From: Hordeum vulgare subsp. vulgare
Lineage: Eukaryota; Streptophyta; Magnoliopsida; Poales; Poaceae
Assembly (NCBI RefSeq): GCF_904849725.1
Contig: NC_058524.1
Coordinates: 488,133,763 to 488,197,762, forward strand
Length of the DNA: 64,000 bases
Reading direction: 5' to 3'
The translations under genes were made by a program, and so were the position numbers. Positions within the stretch are counted from its first letter, which is position 1. Each line of letters starts with the position of its first letter. This document shows, one piece after another, positions 33,741 to 45,568 of this stretch. Under the pieces are notes generated by a model. That model was not told where the DNA came from. It was given only the letters and a program-made list of their open reading frames with translations, and made no database searches.

Positions 33741-35771
33741 CTAGTCGTCAACCCATGTGGTCACACGGGCTAGAAATGTTCTATCTTAAAATTGTTGTGT
33801 CATTTAGTATTATTTTAATAGTGAATTTTTAATAAATTAGTTGATGATATGTACAAATAAACACCGTATAATTTATATTCCCACATAATTACTACATATG
33901 TCATAATTTTATATTTAAATGTCATTTATATTGATTATCAAAACCTCGATTAATACAATGTATGGAACCCCATTTGTGTGAAATGATGTCTAGTTTGTAT
34001 ATATTATAGAAGATTCCCTTGCAATGAAATGTGCAAGTGCAATGGGTTTTCGACAAATAATATCACCCGAAAATAGTCGGTACTGCTTAGCGTATCTGTG
34101 GAAAACTATTCGATTTTCAAAACACAAAAATGATCTGCATCGGCTTGATGAAAACAACTACTCTTAGTACTTCATCACCCTCTCACCCCGAGGGTTGTCT
34201 TCCTTTAAATTAATCCCTCGTGTTTCAATTATTATTTGGTCATACTCGACGTTTCATGTATGTAATAGATTGAATAAGCGATCTAACATTAATCTGGTTA
34301 TATAATTTGATAAGATTACGGACACATTAGCATTCATACTCTTACTGTTAGCCAATTCCTTTCTTCACATAATTACATTAATAATATATAATTTTTTGTG
34401 TAGTGTTCGGTACAAATAATGTGTCTATCAACATATGCTAATCATTTGGTTCCTCTTTGGAAATCCAAAGAATACATTTGCTATTTATAGTGTGAACATT
34501 ATATCCTCATGGTCCAGTCAGAAGTGCTCTTTGTCTAACTGTAGAAAACAATGTTATAATTACTTGAGAATTTATCTCTCGGGTATCAAATTAATAAGTT
34601 GAGTACTTCATTATACTTGAAAAAAGTTCTACCCAAATTATAGTGGATGAGGTTGTGAAATAACCCTATTTAAAATAACTAAGCAAATTTTAGTATGATT
34701 TTTCCATGCGTCAAAATTAATGTGCGTAGTTTCCTAGTAATTTTGTAATTATGTAATCTCACATATTAAGTTAATACATTGGATCATGTCACAGTTACAA
34801 GATTTCACATCGTAAGCTAATACATTGGGTCATGTTCCAATTAGGTGATTTTGTAAGGTAAGAATTGTTTTCAAGCTGGCAATGAGTCATCTTTTTGTAA
34901 CGTGACTCTTGAGGAATATTTACTTGTACATGTCCTTTTTTTCATTTTCCAAGTGAACGTGGATGTGATTTTTTGGGGGTGATTTGGGACATGGATACTC
35001 TTTTTAAGGTAAAGTGGACACTTTTTGTAATCACTAAATTGCAACTTGGACTCTTCTTCTAATGCGGGGTTTGAGGACTTCCCTTTGGTACTTGTCTATT
35101 TTTCCATTATGAAGGCAGAAAGAAATGTGTTGCTTCCAACTTGAACGCCAACTTTTTTTAACTTGGAATTTGAGTGTGTGTCTTGAGACTCTTTTTTTGT
35201 GACGTATGATGCTTGAGGAGAATTTATTTGTATGTGCCTTCTTATTTTTTATGGGAGCATGTACGCGAATTTTTATAATGTGGTGCATTAGGACGTGGAG
35301 TCAACGTGGGACTTGGGGACTTCTATTTATTTGTACGTGCCTTTTTTATTTTTTATGGAAACGTGCACGTGAATTTTTCTAATGTGGTGCATTAGGACGT
35401 GGAGTCTTTTCAACGTGTGACTTGGGGACTTCTCACTTGTACGTGCCTTTCTTTCCTTCTACACGTACATGATTTCCTTCACGGGAGAACATTTTATTAA
35501 CCAAGTCTAAAGGGTAATCAAACAGATCTATATTTTTTTTCATTTCCATCGATGGAGTTTTTATGGAAGTAGGCTATCTTATTTTAAGAAAACGATCGAT
35601 GATATTTTTTTTTGTTTCATCAACGTTGAATGTATCAGATGCCTTTTTTATGTGACCCTTGTTACGTAAAATTTCATTTTATCTGTAGCGTTAATTATTT
35701 AATCCAACGATGTAATTAATTTCGATGATGTGGATTAATAAGAATGCTTTAAAGGTGCCTCCAATTAGTAA
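33741..35771. mobile_element. Unclassified 2-kb insertion in the gypsy 3' region
   Basis: The host sequence GTGAATTAGA...GATACTTGTGTTAAAG, continuous in other copies of this family as I remember them, is separated here by about 2.03 kb of AT-rich DNA. It begins CTAGTCGTCAACCCATGTGG and ends near CCTCCAATTAGTA. Flanking AGAAGAAA / ATAAGAGA could be a diverged 8-9-bp duplication. No convincing terminal inverted repeat or ORF was found. Internal direct repeats occur at 34870-35460. Confidence 0.45.
35225..35450 (+). repeat. Two ~110-bp direct repeats inside the unclassified insertion
   Basis: Both units contain TTTGTACGTGCC or TTTGTATGTGCC, then TATTTTTTATGG, GTGAATTTTT or GCGAATTTTT, and AATGTGGTGCATTAGGACGT, then ACTTGGGGACTTCT. 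They start near 35229 and 35329. More diverged relatives lie upstream, around 34900 and 35040. Confidence 0.55.
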
Positions 35772-37216
35772 ATAAGAGATACTTGTGTTAAAGTTTGTGA
35801 TTCGTGTAGCATGCACGTATGGTGAACTGTTATGTGATGAAGTCGGAGCATGATTTGTTTAATGATTGTCAACCTTTGTGTGAAGGTCGGGATTGCGCGA
35901 TGGTTAACTCCTACCAACCCTTCCCCTAGGAGCATGAGTCTAATACTTTGCTTCAATAACTAATAGGCTTTTGCAATAAGTACGAGAGTTCTTTATGACT
36001 AATGTTGAGTTCATGGGTTATACGCACTCTCCCCCTTACACCTTTGCTAGTCTCCCTAGTACCGCACAACTTTCGCTGGTACATTAAACCCACCTTCCTC
36101 AAAACAGCCACCATATATTTTCCTCAAAACAACCACCATATCTACCTATTATGGCATTTTCATAGCCATTTCGAGATATATTGCCATGCAACACCACCGC
36201 TTCGTTTTTATGACATTCACCATCACTTCCATATTACTTATAGAGTCATACTTTGTTCTAGATATCGAATTGTAATCTTTTGAGTTGTAAGTAAATAAAG
36301 GTGTGATGATTTGCATTATTAGAGAATTATTCCGTGTGAGAAAAGGATGATGAAAGCTATGATTCCCTCACAAGTTGGGATGAGTCTCCGGACTTTACAA
36401 AAAAATAAAAGAGGCCAGCGAAGCCCATAAAAAAATAAAAGGGGCCAAAGAAGCCCATCCAAAAAAAGAAAAAAAATAAGAAAAGAAAAAAAAGGAAAAA
36501 AAATGAGAGAAAGAGAGAAGGGACAATGCTACTATCTTATTCTACACTTGTGCTTCAAAGTAGCACCATGTTCTTCATAGAGAGTCTCCTATTTTGTCAC
36601 TTTCATATAACTAGTGGTATTACATCTTTTGCACAACCACTTAGTTTTCTTTTGAGCTTTCATACACTTATAGCTCTACTGCATTTGTTTCATGGCAATC
36701 CCTACTCACTCACATTAATATCTATTGATGGGCATCTCCATAGCCCGTTGATATGCCTAGTTGATGTGAGACTATCTTCCCCTTTTTTGCAACCTCCACC
36801 ACACTCTATTCCACCTATAGTGATATATCCATGGCTCATGCTCATGTATTGCGTGAGAGTTGAAGAGGTTTGATAACATAAAAACTGTGAAACAATTGCT
36901 TGATTTTCACCGGGGTTGTGCATGATTTAGATACTTTGTGTGGTGAAGATAGAGCATAGCTAGACCATATGATTTTGTAGGATAACTTTCTAAGACCATG
37001 TTATTTTGAAAGGAAGCACTTACCTTATGAGTATGCTTGAAGTATTATTGTTTTGTGTCAATATTAGATTTTTTTTGAATCTTATGTATCTGAATATTCA
37101 TGCCACAATAAGAGAATATTACATAGACAAATATGTTAGCTAGCATTCCACATCAAAAATTCTGTTTTTATCATTTACCTACTCGAGGACAAGCGGGAAT
37201 TAAGCTTGGGGATGCT
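35772..37216. other. Non-coding 3' region of the gypsy element, second part, with purine-rich tract
   Basis: The element's 3' region resumes with GATACTTGTGTTAAAGTTTG. A 28-29-bp tandem pair (about 36400-36457, each with GGCCA..GAAGCCCAT) leads into an A/G-only run to about 36522. At its end GAATTAAGCTTGGGGATGCT precedes the next LTR and holds the polypurine tract. No credible gene. Confidence 0.6.
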
Positions 37217-38793
37217 TGATACATCTCAAACGTATCTATAATTTTTTATTGTTCCATGCTATTATATTATCTGTTTTGGATGTTTTATACGCATTATATG
37301 TTGTTTTATATTATTTTTGGGACTAACCTATTAATCTAGAGCCTAGTGCCAGTTTCTATTTTTTCTATGTTTTTGAGTATTGCAGATAAGGAATATTAAA
37401 CGGGCTCCAAACGGAACAAAATCTCCGGAAAGATTTTTCTTGGACCAGAAGACACCTAGGAGACTTGGAGTAGGGGGTGGTGCATCTTCCGGGAGGCCAC
37501 AAGCCTACAGGGCGCAACCTGGGGGTTGGCCGCGCCCCCTTGCTTGTGGGCCCCCTGCAGGTCTCCTAACCCTATTCTTTGGCCTATATGTTCCTAAATA
37601 TTATCGTGTTGCCAAAAAGAGCCACGAAAATACATTTATGCTGCCGGGAGCTTATGTTCCCCACAGATCCAATCTAGGAGTCTTTTCCGGTAATCTGGCG
37701 GAGAGGGAATTGATCACGGAGTGCATCTACATCAACTCCATTGACCCTCCGATGATGTGTGAGTAGTTCACCACAGACCTACGGGTCCACAGCTAGTAGC
37801 TAGATGACTTCTTCTCTCTCTTTGATCTTCAATACCATGTTCTTCATGATGTTCATGGAGATCTATCCGATGTAATACTCTTTTGCGGTGTGTTTGTCGA
37901 GATCCGATGAATTGTGAGTTTATGTTCAGATTATCTATGAATATTATTTGAGTATCTTCTTCATTCTTATATGCATGATTTCATATCATTGCATTTCTCT
38001 TCAAATTATCCGTTTGGTTTGGCCAGCTAGATTGGTAATTCTTGCAATGGGAGAATTGCTTAGTTTTGGGTTCAATCATGCGGTGTCCTCACCCAGTGAA
38101 AAAGTAGGGATAGCGAGGCACATATTGTATTGTTGCCATCAAGGATAAAAAGATGGGTTTTTCATCATATTGCTTGAGTTTATCCCTCTACATCATGTCA
38201 TCTTACTTAATGCGTTACTCTGTTCTTCATGAACTTAATACTCTAGATGCACGCGGGAGACGGTCAATGTGTGGAGTAATAGTAGTAGATGCAGACTCGT
38301 TTCGGTCTACTTGACACGGACATGATGCCTATATGCATAATCATTGCCTTAGATATTTTCATAATTATTCACTTTTCTATCGATTGCTTGAAAGTAATTT
38401 GTTCACCCAATGTATTATTTTCCTTTATGAGAGAAGCCTCTAGTGAAACCTATGGCCCCCGGGTCTATTTTCCATATTATACTTTCAGATCTATAAACCA
38501 AAAATACCAAATATACTTTGCTGCAATTTATTTACTTTTGTTTCCGCAATCTTTTATAACCTATCTCTATCTGATCTCATCCTTGCAAATAACTATGAAG
38601 GGATTGAAAACCCCTTTATAGCGTTGGGTGCAAGTGTTTGATTGTTTGTGTAGGTACTACTATTGGGGCCTTCCTTGTTCCTCCTACTGGATTGATACCT
38701 TGGTTCTTAGTAAACTTAGGGGAATACTTATCTACTTTGCTGCATCACCCTCTCCTCTTCAAGGGAAAACCAAAGCAAGCTCAAGAGGTAGCA
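37217..38793 (+). repeat. Second (middle) LTR of the gypsy complex
   Basis: 1577 bp, TGATACATCTCAAACG...CAAGAGGTAGCA. It carries the hairpin (about 37497-37550), but the TATA site is altered to CCTATATGTTCC. It serves as 3' LTR of the first unit and 5' LTR of the second. Confidence 0.85.
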
Positions 38794-38804
38794 AGAAGGA
38801 ATTC

Positions 38805-38822
38805 TGGCGCTCTTGCTGGGGA
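38805..38822 (+). promoter_or_regulatory. tRNA-Asp primer binding site of the second unit
   Basis: TGGCGCTCTTGCTGGGGA, closer to the tRNA-Asp complement than the copy at 30213. Confidence 0.6.
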
Positions 38823-39029
38823 GGATACATAGCAAGATCACGCCTACCAAGTACCCATCACAAACTCATCTCTTGCATTTACTTTATTTTCCATTTGCTT
38901 CTCATTTTCCTCTCCCCCACTTCTAAAACGTTTTTCAGAAAATACCAAAAAGATTTGCCTTTTATTCACCCTTTTTCCGTTCGTCTTTTTATTTGCTTGC
39001 TTCTGTGCTAGATTGCTTGGTTTGTCACA

Positions 39030-39731
39030 ATGGCTCAAGAGAATACCAAGTTATCTGACTTTTCCACTACTAATAGTAATGATTTTATTAGTACTCTGAT
39101 TGCTCCTGCCACTAGAGCGGAATCTTATGAAATTAATGCTACCTTGCTCAATCTTGTTATGAAAGAACAATTTTCTAGCCTTCCTAGTGAAGATGCCGCA
39201 TCCCATGTAAATACTTCCATTGATTTGTGTGATATGCAAAAGAAGGAAGATGTGGATAATGAAATTGTTAAATTAAAGCTAAAAATAGTATTGATTCATG
39301 TAATAAGTGTAAAGATGCTTTTATTTCCAAGTACTTTCCGCCCGTTAAGATTATCTCCCTTAGGAACGATATAATGAATTTTAAGCAATTTGATCATGAG
39401 CATGTTGCACAATCTTGGGAGATAATGAAACTAATGATTAGGAATTGCCCCGCACATTGTTTGAGTTTATGGATGGTATACAGTTTTTTTTATGCGGGAT
39501 TGAATTTTCCTTCTAGAAATCTTTTAGATTCCGCCGCGGGTGGTTATTTTATGAAATCACGTTAGGAGAAGATACTAAACTCCTAGATAATATTATGGCA
39601 AATTACTCTCAGTGGCATACCGAAAGATCTCCTACTTGTAAAAAAGTGTGTGTTATGGAAGAAATAAATATTTTAAGTGGAAAGATGGATGAATTAGTGA
39701 AATTGTTTGCTAGTAAGAGTGTTCCTATTGA
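39030..39731 (+). pseudogene. Truncated gag of the second internal domain
   Basis: Same start as the first copy (MAQENTKLSDFSTTNSNDF) and open across the position where the first copy has a stop. A deletion of about 55 bp after KLKL (near 39278) removes the PFSLRDRAKTWFSYLP segment and shifts the frame. Homology continues to GTTCCTATTGAT at 39731, then jumps into LTR sequence. The rest of gag and the 3' region are gone. Confidence 0.7.
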
Positions 39732-40321
39732 TTTGTGAGTTTATGTTCAAATTATCTATTACTAGTAAAGATGGATGGACGCAGGAGTTGGTCGATGTGT
39801 GGAGTAATAGTAGTAGATGCAGAATCGTTTCGGTCTACTTGACACGGATGTGATGCCTATATGCATAATCATTACCTTAGATATCTTCATAATTATTCGC
39901 TTTTCTATGAATTGCTTGACAGTAATTTGTTCAACCACCGTATTATTTTCCTTTATGAGAGAAGCCTCTAGTGAAACCTATGGCCCCCGGGTCTATTTTC
40001 CATATTATATTTTTAGATCTATAAACCAAATATACCAAATATACTTTGCTACAATTTATTTACTTTTGTTTCTGCAATCTTTTATAACCTATGTCTATCT
40101 GATCTCATCCTTGCAAATAACTCTGAAGGGATTGACAACCCCTTTATAGCGTTGGGTGCAAGTGTTTGATTGTTTGTGTAGGTACTACTATTGGGGCCTT
40201 GCTGGTTCCTCCTACTGGATTGATACCTTGGTTCTCAACAAACTGAGGGAAATACTTGTCTACTTCGCTACATCACCCTTTCCTCTTCAAGGGAAAACTA
40301 ACGCAAGCTCAAGAGGTAGAA
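39732..40321 (+). repeat. Third LTR of the gypsy complex, rearranged
   Basis: A 25-bp LTR piece (TTGTGAGTTTATGTTCAAAT, as at 37914) is followed by about 20 bp of filler and then by LTR sequence from GCAGGAGTTGGTCGATGTGT to the end at 40321. The terminal CA is AA. The exact ATGTG target repeat follows. Confidence 0.7.
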
Positions 40322-42144
40322 ATGTGCTACAAAGTCAGCTTGAGAAGTTCTAGATGAAGGATGGTGAAGGAGTTGTTGAGATGTACTCTAGGCTGGCTCT
40401 CATCACAAATGAGATTGTTGGCTTAGGAAGTGAAAAGATGACCGGCAAATTCATCATAAAGAAGATAATTAGAGCCCTCGATGGAAATTACGACATTGTG
40501 TGCACATTGATCCAAATGATGCCAAACTACAAGGATCTCAAGCCAACATAAGTCATTGGAAGGATTGTCGCCCATGAAATGTCACTCAAGGACAAGGATG
40601 AGTTGCACAACAAGTCAAGCAGTGCTTACAAAGCTTCAAGTGATACTCCCACTACTTCAAATGACAATCTTGTTACCAATGAAGAGATAAGCCTCATGGT
40701 GAGAATATTCAACAAGTTCTACAAGAGTAGAGGCAAAGAGAGAATCTCAAGCTCAAGATATGAAGAGAAGCATTCATCTAGTCGTACCCGAAATTGCTAC
40801 AATTCTATAAAGCCCATACGCTATTCCAATGAGTGCTCGGCTCTCCACAAACGAAGAGAAGAGTCACCTAGAAGAAGAAGCTCAAGAGAAGAGTCACCTC
40901 GCAAAGAGAGAATGAGTAGAGAAGATTGCTATGAACGAATACACTCCCGGAAAAGTAAGGAATAAGAGAAGAAGGACAAATACACCACGATCGGCTCAAG
41001 ACGAAGACACCAAGCTCAAGTTGGTGAATGGGTATCCGCCTTTGAGTATGACAGCCAATCTGAGAGAAGCTACCACTCCAACTCCGACTATAGTCAAGAT
41101 GAAGGTGTTGCTGGTCTTGTACTCATTTCCTCAAACTCCTACGACATATTTGATTCATCAAATGAGGCGTTTGGAAACTGCTTGAGGGCAAAAGGCCCCA
41201 AGTTATCACACCCCAAGTATTTTGACTTTGATAGTCATGAGGATGACCTGTTAGGAGAAGGTGAGTTGTTCTTTGATAAGACTAGTGATAACATTGAAAA
41301 TGAACTTAATAATAATCATGATAGTCAAGAGAAGTCGAATGATGATTATGATAAAAAAGAGATTGAACGATTAACTAAAGAATTAAACACTCTTAAGTTA
41401 GTTCATGAAACTACTCTAGAAGACCTTAGAGATCTTGCAAGAACTCATGAGAAGATACGCTTCGAGAAGCTAAATTTAGAGCAAGAGCATGAGTTCCTAA
41501 AAGCAATCAATGATGATCTTTGAAAGAAGAGCTCTTCCTATCTAGCCAAACGATTAGTCTTGTCTACTTTTGTTCCACAAGTTAAACCTAAGAACACTGG
41601 TAACAAAGGCAAGAAAGATTCTTCATCTAGTAACAACAATTCTAAAGTTGAATCAAATGATGTTGTTGCTAGTAGTTCTCTTGACTCCACTATTGATTAT
41701 CTTAGCCAAGTTACACTTGAGCAAGAAAATGATTTATTGAAAGGAATTATAGAGAGAGGTGTATTCAAGAGTCTTGCCAGAAGTTGGCAATTCGAGGAAA
41801 TTGTATGCAAGAAAGGAGGACATCAGAAGAAGCAAGGTGTTGGCTACTTCAATGCCAATGGAGTTGAATGGCAAGAAGGTCAATATCGCATCCCGAAGTT
41901 TGTTCCCCAAAAGGAGAAGTATGATCCTACTATCCCCCAGGGAACAAGCTCTCAAGATGACCTTCTACCACAATAGCACAAGGGCAAGGGCAAGCTTCAG
42001 GAGGAGATAGACTCATTTAAGGAAGAACCCCAAGCCAAGGTCAAGTGGATTCCCGAGGACACTACTAGCTCTACTTCATCTAGTGCTGCCACAACTCCAA
42101 GGATCCCCATCAAGTTGATGTGGGTCCCCAAGAAGAAGAACTAG
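40322..42144 (+). pseudogene. Copia gag, C-terminal part of the non-autonomous element
   Basis: It continues the gag begun at 28319: MYSRLALITNEIVGLGS and IIRALDGNYDIVCTLIQMMP are the UBN2-type end. A Lys/Ser/Arg-rich linker and an acidic coiled-coil segment (41370-41520: KKEIERLTKELNTLKLVHET) follow. One frame runs throughout, interrupted by stops at 40351, 40549, 40963, 41521 and 41974, and ends MWVPKKKN at 42144. No classical zinc knuckle or protease follows, so the protein is gag only. Confidence 0.6.
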
Positions 42145-43082
42145 AGAAGTTCTTGAGGGGTGACTCCGACAATGAAATTGACTCTTATTCATTTTGGCAA
42201 GAACTATATGAAATCAACTCCAACCAGATGCATTATTTCAAGCAGACACACATTCCCTCAAAGGTAAGGAAGGGACAAGGTAATTAATGTATCATTGGAC
42301 ATCATCTCACATATATTTCATTCCATGTCCATAGATATTCTTGCATATGTTCCTTGTGTTTACGGACTAACCCATATCGGTGAGAAGAGTAAGAAACAAC
42401 AAGGGTTGCTCCCAACTCAAGATGACTTCATCAACAATGAGCATCCACCACTACTAAACCTACATGAAGTCTTCTACGATAAAACCCAATGTTAGTTTAT
42501 CCCCCTTATGGGGGATATCACCTCAAGGGGGAGCTTTACTATAAGACTTGAGTATTAGCATCTCTTAAGATGTGAACACACTGAAAGCTTTGCCAAAAAT
42601 GGAAACCCCACTTGTGCTTAAACGATGAGTATGACCTATGATCAAGTATTCTTGCTTGGCTCCTATGTCAATATAATCATATATAGATGACTTTGTCATC
42701 GCCAAAGTGCTTGGTAGATACTAGAGTGTTTGTGCATGTTCACTATGTTTTATTTGACATCTTATTGTGTTAGCATGTCGGTATCCATATTTTCCTCATT
42801 CGAGGATATCCAATTGTTGTTATTTGGCTTTCTATCTTATTTGGCCAATTGGATATACAAGAATGTCTAAGTACCTCTCTCTAGATATTTATGTTCTCTC
42901 GTATCAAATTCTATTCATGCTACATAACAAAATTTGAGCAAGCACTTTAGGGCACTCTGTGCGAGGAGCACTCGAAGATCCATATTGACAAGAGATGACT
43001 TCCAAAACCTCCCAAAAGCATCTCGGTGTGGCCAACCTCAAAAACTTGGTCCCATCGAAGCCTAGGGTTGATCTGTTTTTTT
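42145..43082. other. Non-coding spacer of the copia element with a polypurine-like tract
   Basis: No supported ORF. CTCAAGGGGGAGCTTTACTA (about 42522-42541) resembles the element's own polypurine tract at 45569, and the sequence after it has the character of a non-coding copia 3' region. Confidence 0.5.
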
Positions 43083-43206
43083 ATCTCGGTACCACCGATA
43101 GGAAGTTTTCGGCCTCACCGAGTTTCACTATAACATGGCAGTTATGGAACTCGGTGGCATTGAAAAATCCAACTCGGTGTCATCGACAGCCACGGGGTAT
43201 ATATAC
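43083..43206 (+). promoter_or_regulatory. Internal LTR-like promoter before the second ORF
   Basis: CTCGGTACCACCGA (43085-43098), TCGGCCTCACCGA (43109-43121) and two further TCGGTG half-sites precede GGGTATATATACC (43195-43207). The element's LTR has the same order: TCGGT..ACCGA palindromes, then TATATATACC. A possible GGTAAG donor near 43387 suggests a spliced leader before the ATG at 43860. Confidence 0.5.
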
Positions 43207-43859
43207 CTTGAGAACCCGACATTTGAAATTACTTCTTCAAACTCGACTCCCCGCACCTCCTCGCTGCCGTACCCTTGTACTCAGGACATCGCCATTGTCT
43301 CCCATGCGCCCTATACGCTAGAGTCCTCAATGTCGATGAGAATCACCTTCGCCGTCATCGTTGTATCGAGATCTTCACCAAACTAGGGTAAGATCTCAGC
43401 CCCTCTTCGCGCTCCCAATTCCAAATCTTGCGCAATTAGGTTAGGTTGTCTTCAGTCCATGTTTGCAACATCTCCCATCTAGAAGAACAATCATTTAGAT
43501 TAGAGAACAAAGGAAATTTAGGGTTAAAAGTCAGCAAAATTGAATCTCGGTGTCACCGAGTCAGAAAAATCAGCCCTATCGATTTTGGTATTGGGCTACC
43601 GAGAACAGTCTCGATGAGTCTGAGTTTCCTTTTAAGTGAAACCTAAAAGGTTGCCAAGTTTCTACTAAGGAGATTGTCAGTCTCGATGGCTCCGGGTTTT
43701 TTTTCCTCGGTGGAACCGATATCCCTTTTCGTAGAAAGTTAGACTTAAATTTCTCAGAGTTGAAACTTGCAAAAACTTCTGAATTTTTGTGATGCTCATC
43801 CACCCCAGCTCTTCTAATTATTTTCAAAGGGTGAGATTGTTTGCTTGGAGCTTGTCAAC

Positions 43860-45098
43860 ATGACTGGTTCAGAGGACAGTAAGAATCATGTCGGAGATCC
43901 CAGTGATGATATGGACTCACGCACTAGTCCTGAGAGGACTGCTTCTGACCCAGGTACACCCAGCTCCCAAGATATGCCAACGGCAGCTACCAGGTCAAGG
44001 AAGAAGTTTAATTCTGATAAGGAGGTTGTTGATTTTATCCTAGAGGACAGCATTCCCGAAAAGCAAAAGGAGAAGATAATAGTCAAGAAGAATGTGAGAA
44101 AGGAGTATACCAGACCAGATTCTATGAGAGGTATAGAGGCTGCTCAGCAAGGGATAAAGCTCACACTTGAAGGCCCCTCTTCTAGGCAAGCTAAGAAGCA
44201 AAGGCAGAAAAGATCAAGGAAGAGAGTAGTGCATGTTATCAGAAGGCCAACATCCATGTATGAAGGTCCAACAGAAGTTGCTGAGGAAGAGGAAGAAGAG
44301 GTTGTTGCTGATGCACCTCCACCTTAGAAGAAGAAGCTCATGTCATATGCTATGCCTGAAAAGTCTACACCAAAATCTTTAGCACCTTAGCTTAAGAAGC
44401 CAGTAGCTCCCAAGAGGACTACTAAGGATATACCTATGGCAGAGAAGAACAAAGGGTCAGCATCCAGAGAGGCTGCTCCAGAGGAGGAAGAAGATGCATC
44501 TGTGCTGAGAAAACTGAGAGCTCACTTGCCATTGTATTATGATGCTCATCCTATTGCTGAAGACATGAAGAAGAGAAGGGATCAAGGTTTGAGGCAGTAG
44601 AGGCAGAGGTAGCCAGAGATGCTCCAGCTCCACAGCTTAGATCTAGAGAGCAGCAGATGTCATTTCTTGTCAACACCATCCGAGTGATGGAGAAGAATAT
44701 TTCTTAGATTTGCTGAACTAGAAGAGCCTTGACAGGATCGTGGAAACAAGTTCCATGACCTGGATGTCAAAGTGACAGAGTTGGCTACCACTATTGAGCA
44801 GCTCCATCATTAGGTTGATGCGGTGCATATTCCTTGCTCTTGTAGTGATGATGATGAATCGCCTCTTCCCAGAACTACTCAGTTCAGGACCCAGTCTAGG
44901 TCAGTAGCAGTGCAAGTGACTGAAGCAAGACCATCTTCATCTGCTCAAGCATCATCGCATTCAGCTCTTGCTCCAGCTCCTGCACCTCGAGTGTTTACAC
45001 CTCCAGCTCCAGGGACATCTATAAAAGCATTCATCAACACTCGCCTGTCTACTCCATCGACTGCTATTGGAGGAAATCGAGCCGATAGAGACGATTAG
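43860..45098 (+). pseudogene. Second ORF of the non-autonomous copia element, function unknown
   Basis: The ATG at 43860 begins MTGSEDSKNHVGDPSDDMDS. The first 156 codons are open to 44327 and are highly charged, with SRKKFNSDKEVVDFILEDS, a basic Lys/Arg-rich stretch and a run of seven Glu. The same frame continues past stops at 44325 and 44388 with PKRTTKDIPMAEKNKGSA and PIAEDMKKRRDQG. It then breaks up, with a probable internal deletion near 44590-44700. It ends with a Ser/Pro/Ala-rich tail (44823-45098). I recognise this type as an extra ORF of wheat non-autonomous copia elements but know of no function. Confidence 0.5.
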
Positions 45099-45568
45099 TT
45101 CTAGACGTTTGAACTTTTTGGTAAGTTGTTGCGAAAGGGGGGAAGTTTATAGATAATTTAGGTCTGAGAGAGAGAGAGAGATCTTGGGTTTTATTTGATC
45201 TTATTTGGTTTTACTAAACATTATGTCTTGTGGATGACTTAAACTTTCGTGTTTGATAATTTGCTTTGATTGTTGATGCTACTACATCATACCTTTGAGC
45301 TATCAACATGATGATCATTCACTTATTTGTTTGGTGTTATGTGCATTACTATTCATTCATATCATTTATGCGCACCACCAAGATGTATGTGACATGGAAG
45401 AGTGACCCATGATCCTAATAGATTGTGAATTTGCATTCAAACACAAATTTAAAATAATGCATAAATTTAGGTGGAGCTCTTGCTTTTCACATACTTCTCA
45501 AAGCAACGATGCTAATCATTGATTTTATCTTTTGTCGAAGCTTTGATCTATATGTTGTCATCAATTAC
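45099..45568. other. Non-coding 3' region of the copia element
   Basis: Contains a short (GA)n run near 45166-45181. No ORF or other signal seen before the polypurine tract. Confidence 0.6.

Larger units (their letters stand above)
28682..40321 (+). mobile_element. Sabrina/WHAM-like gypsy complex: LTR-internal-LTR-internal-LTR
   Basis: Three LTRs of one family (28682-30201, 37217-38793, 39732-40321 partial) alternate with a full-length gag/protease internal domain and a short second internal domain. The outermost flanks are ATGTG (28677-28681) and ATGTG (40322-40326), an exact target duplication. The structure therefore derives from one insertion, followed by unequal recombination and deletion. 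There is no reverse transcriptase or integrase, so the family member is non-autonomous. It sits inside copia gag. Confidence 0.8.

Noticed and set aside
33557..33832. 91-codon frame starting MVFDLGYEFSPNIIGIQEGY
   Set aside because: It runs across the border of the 2-kb insertion; the same 3' region is regarded as non-coding in this family, so conservation is needed before calling it.
36002..36873. Plus-strand frames with hydrophobic stretches, considered as an envelope-like gene
   Set aside because: They are short, start at unrelated points, and lie in the known non-coding 3' region of this gypsy type; no continuous frame links them.
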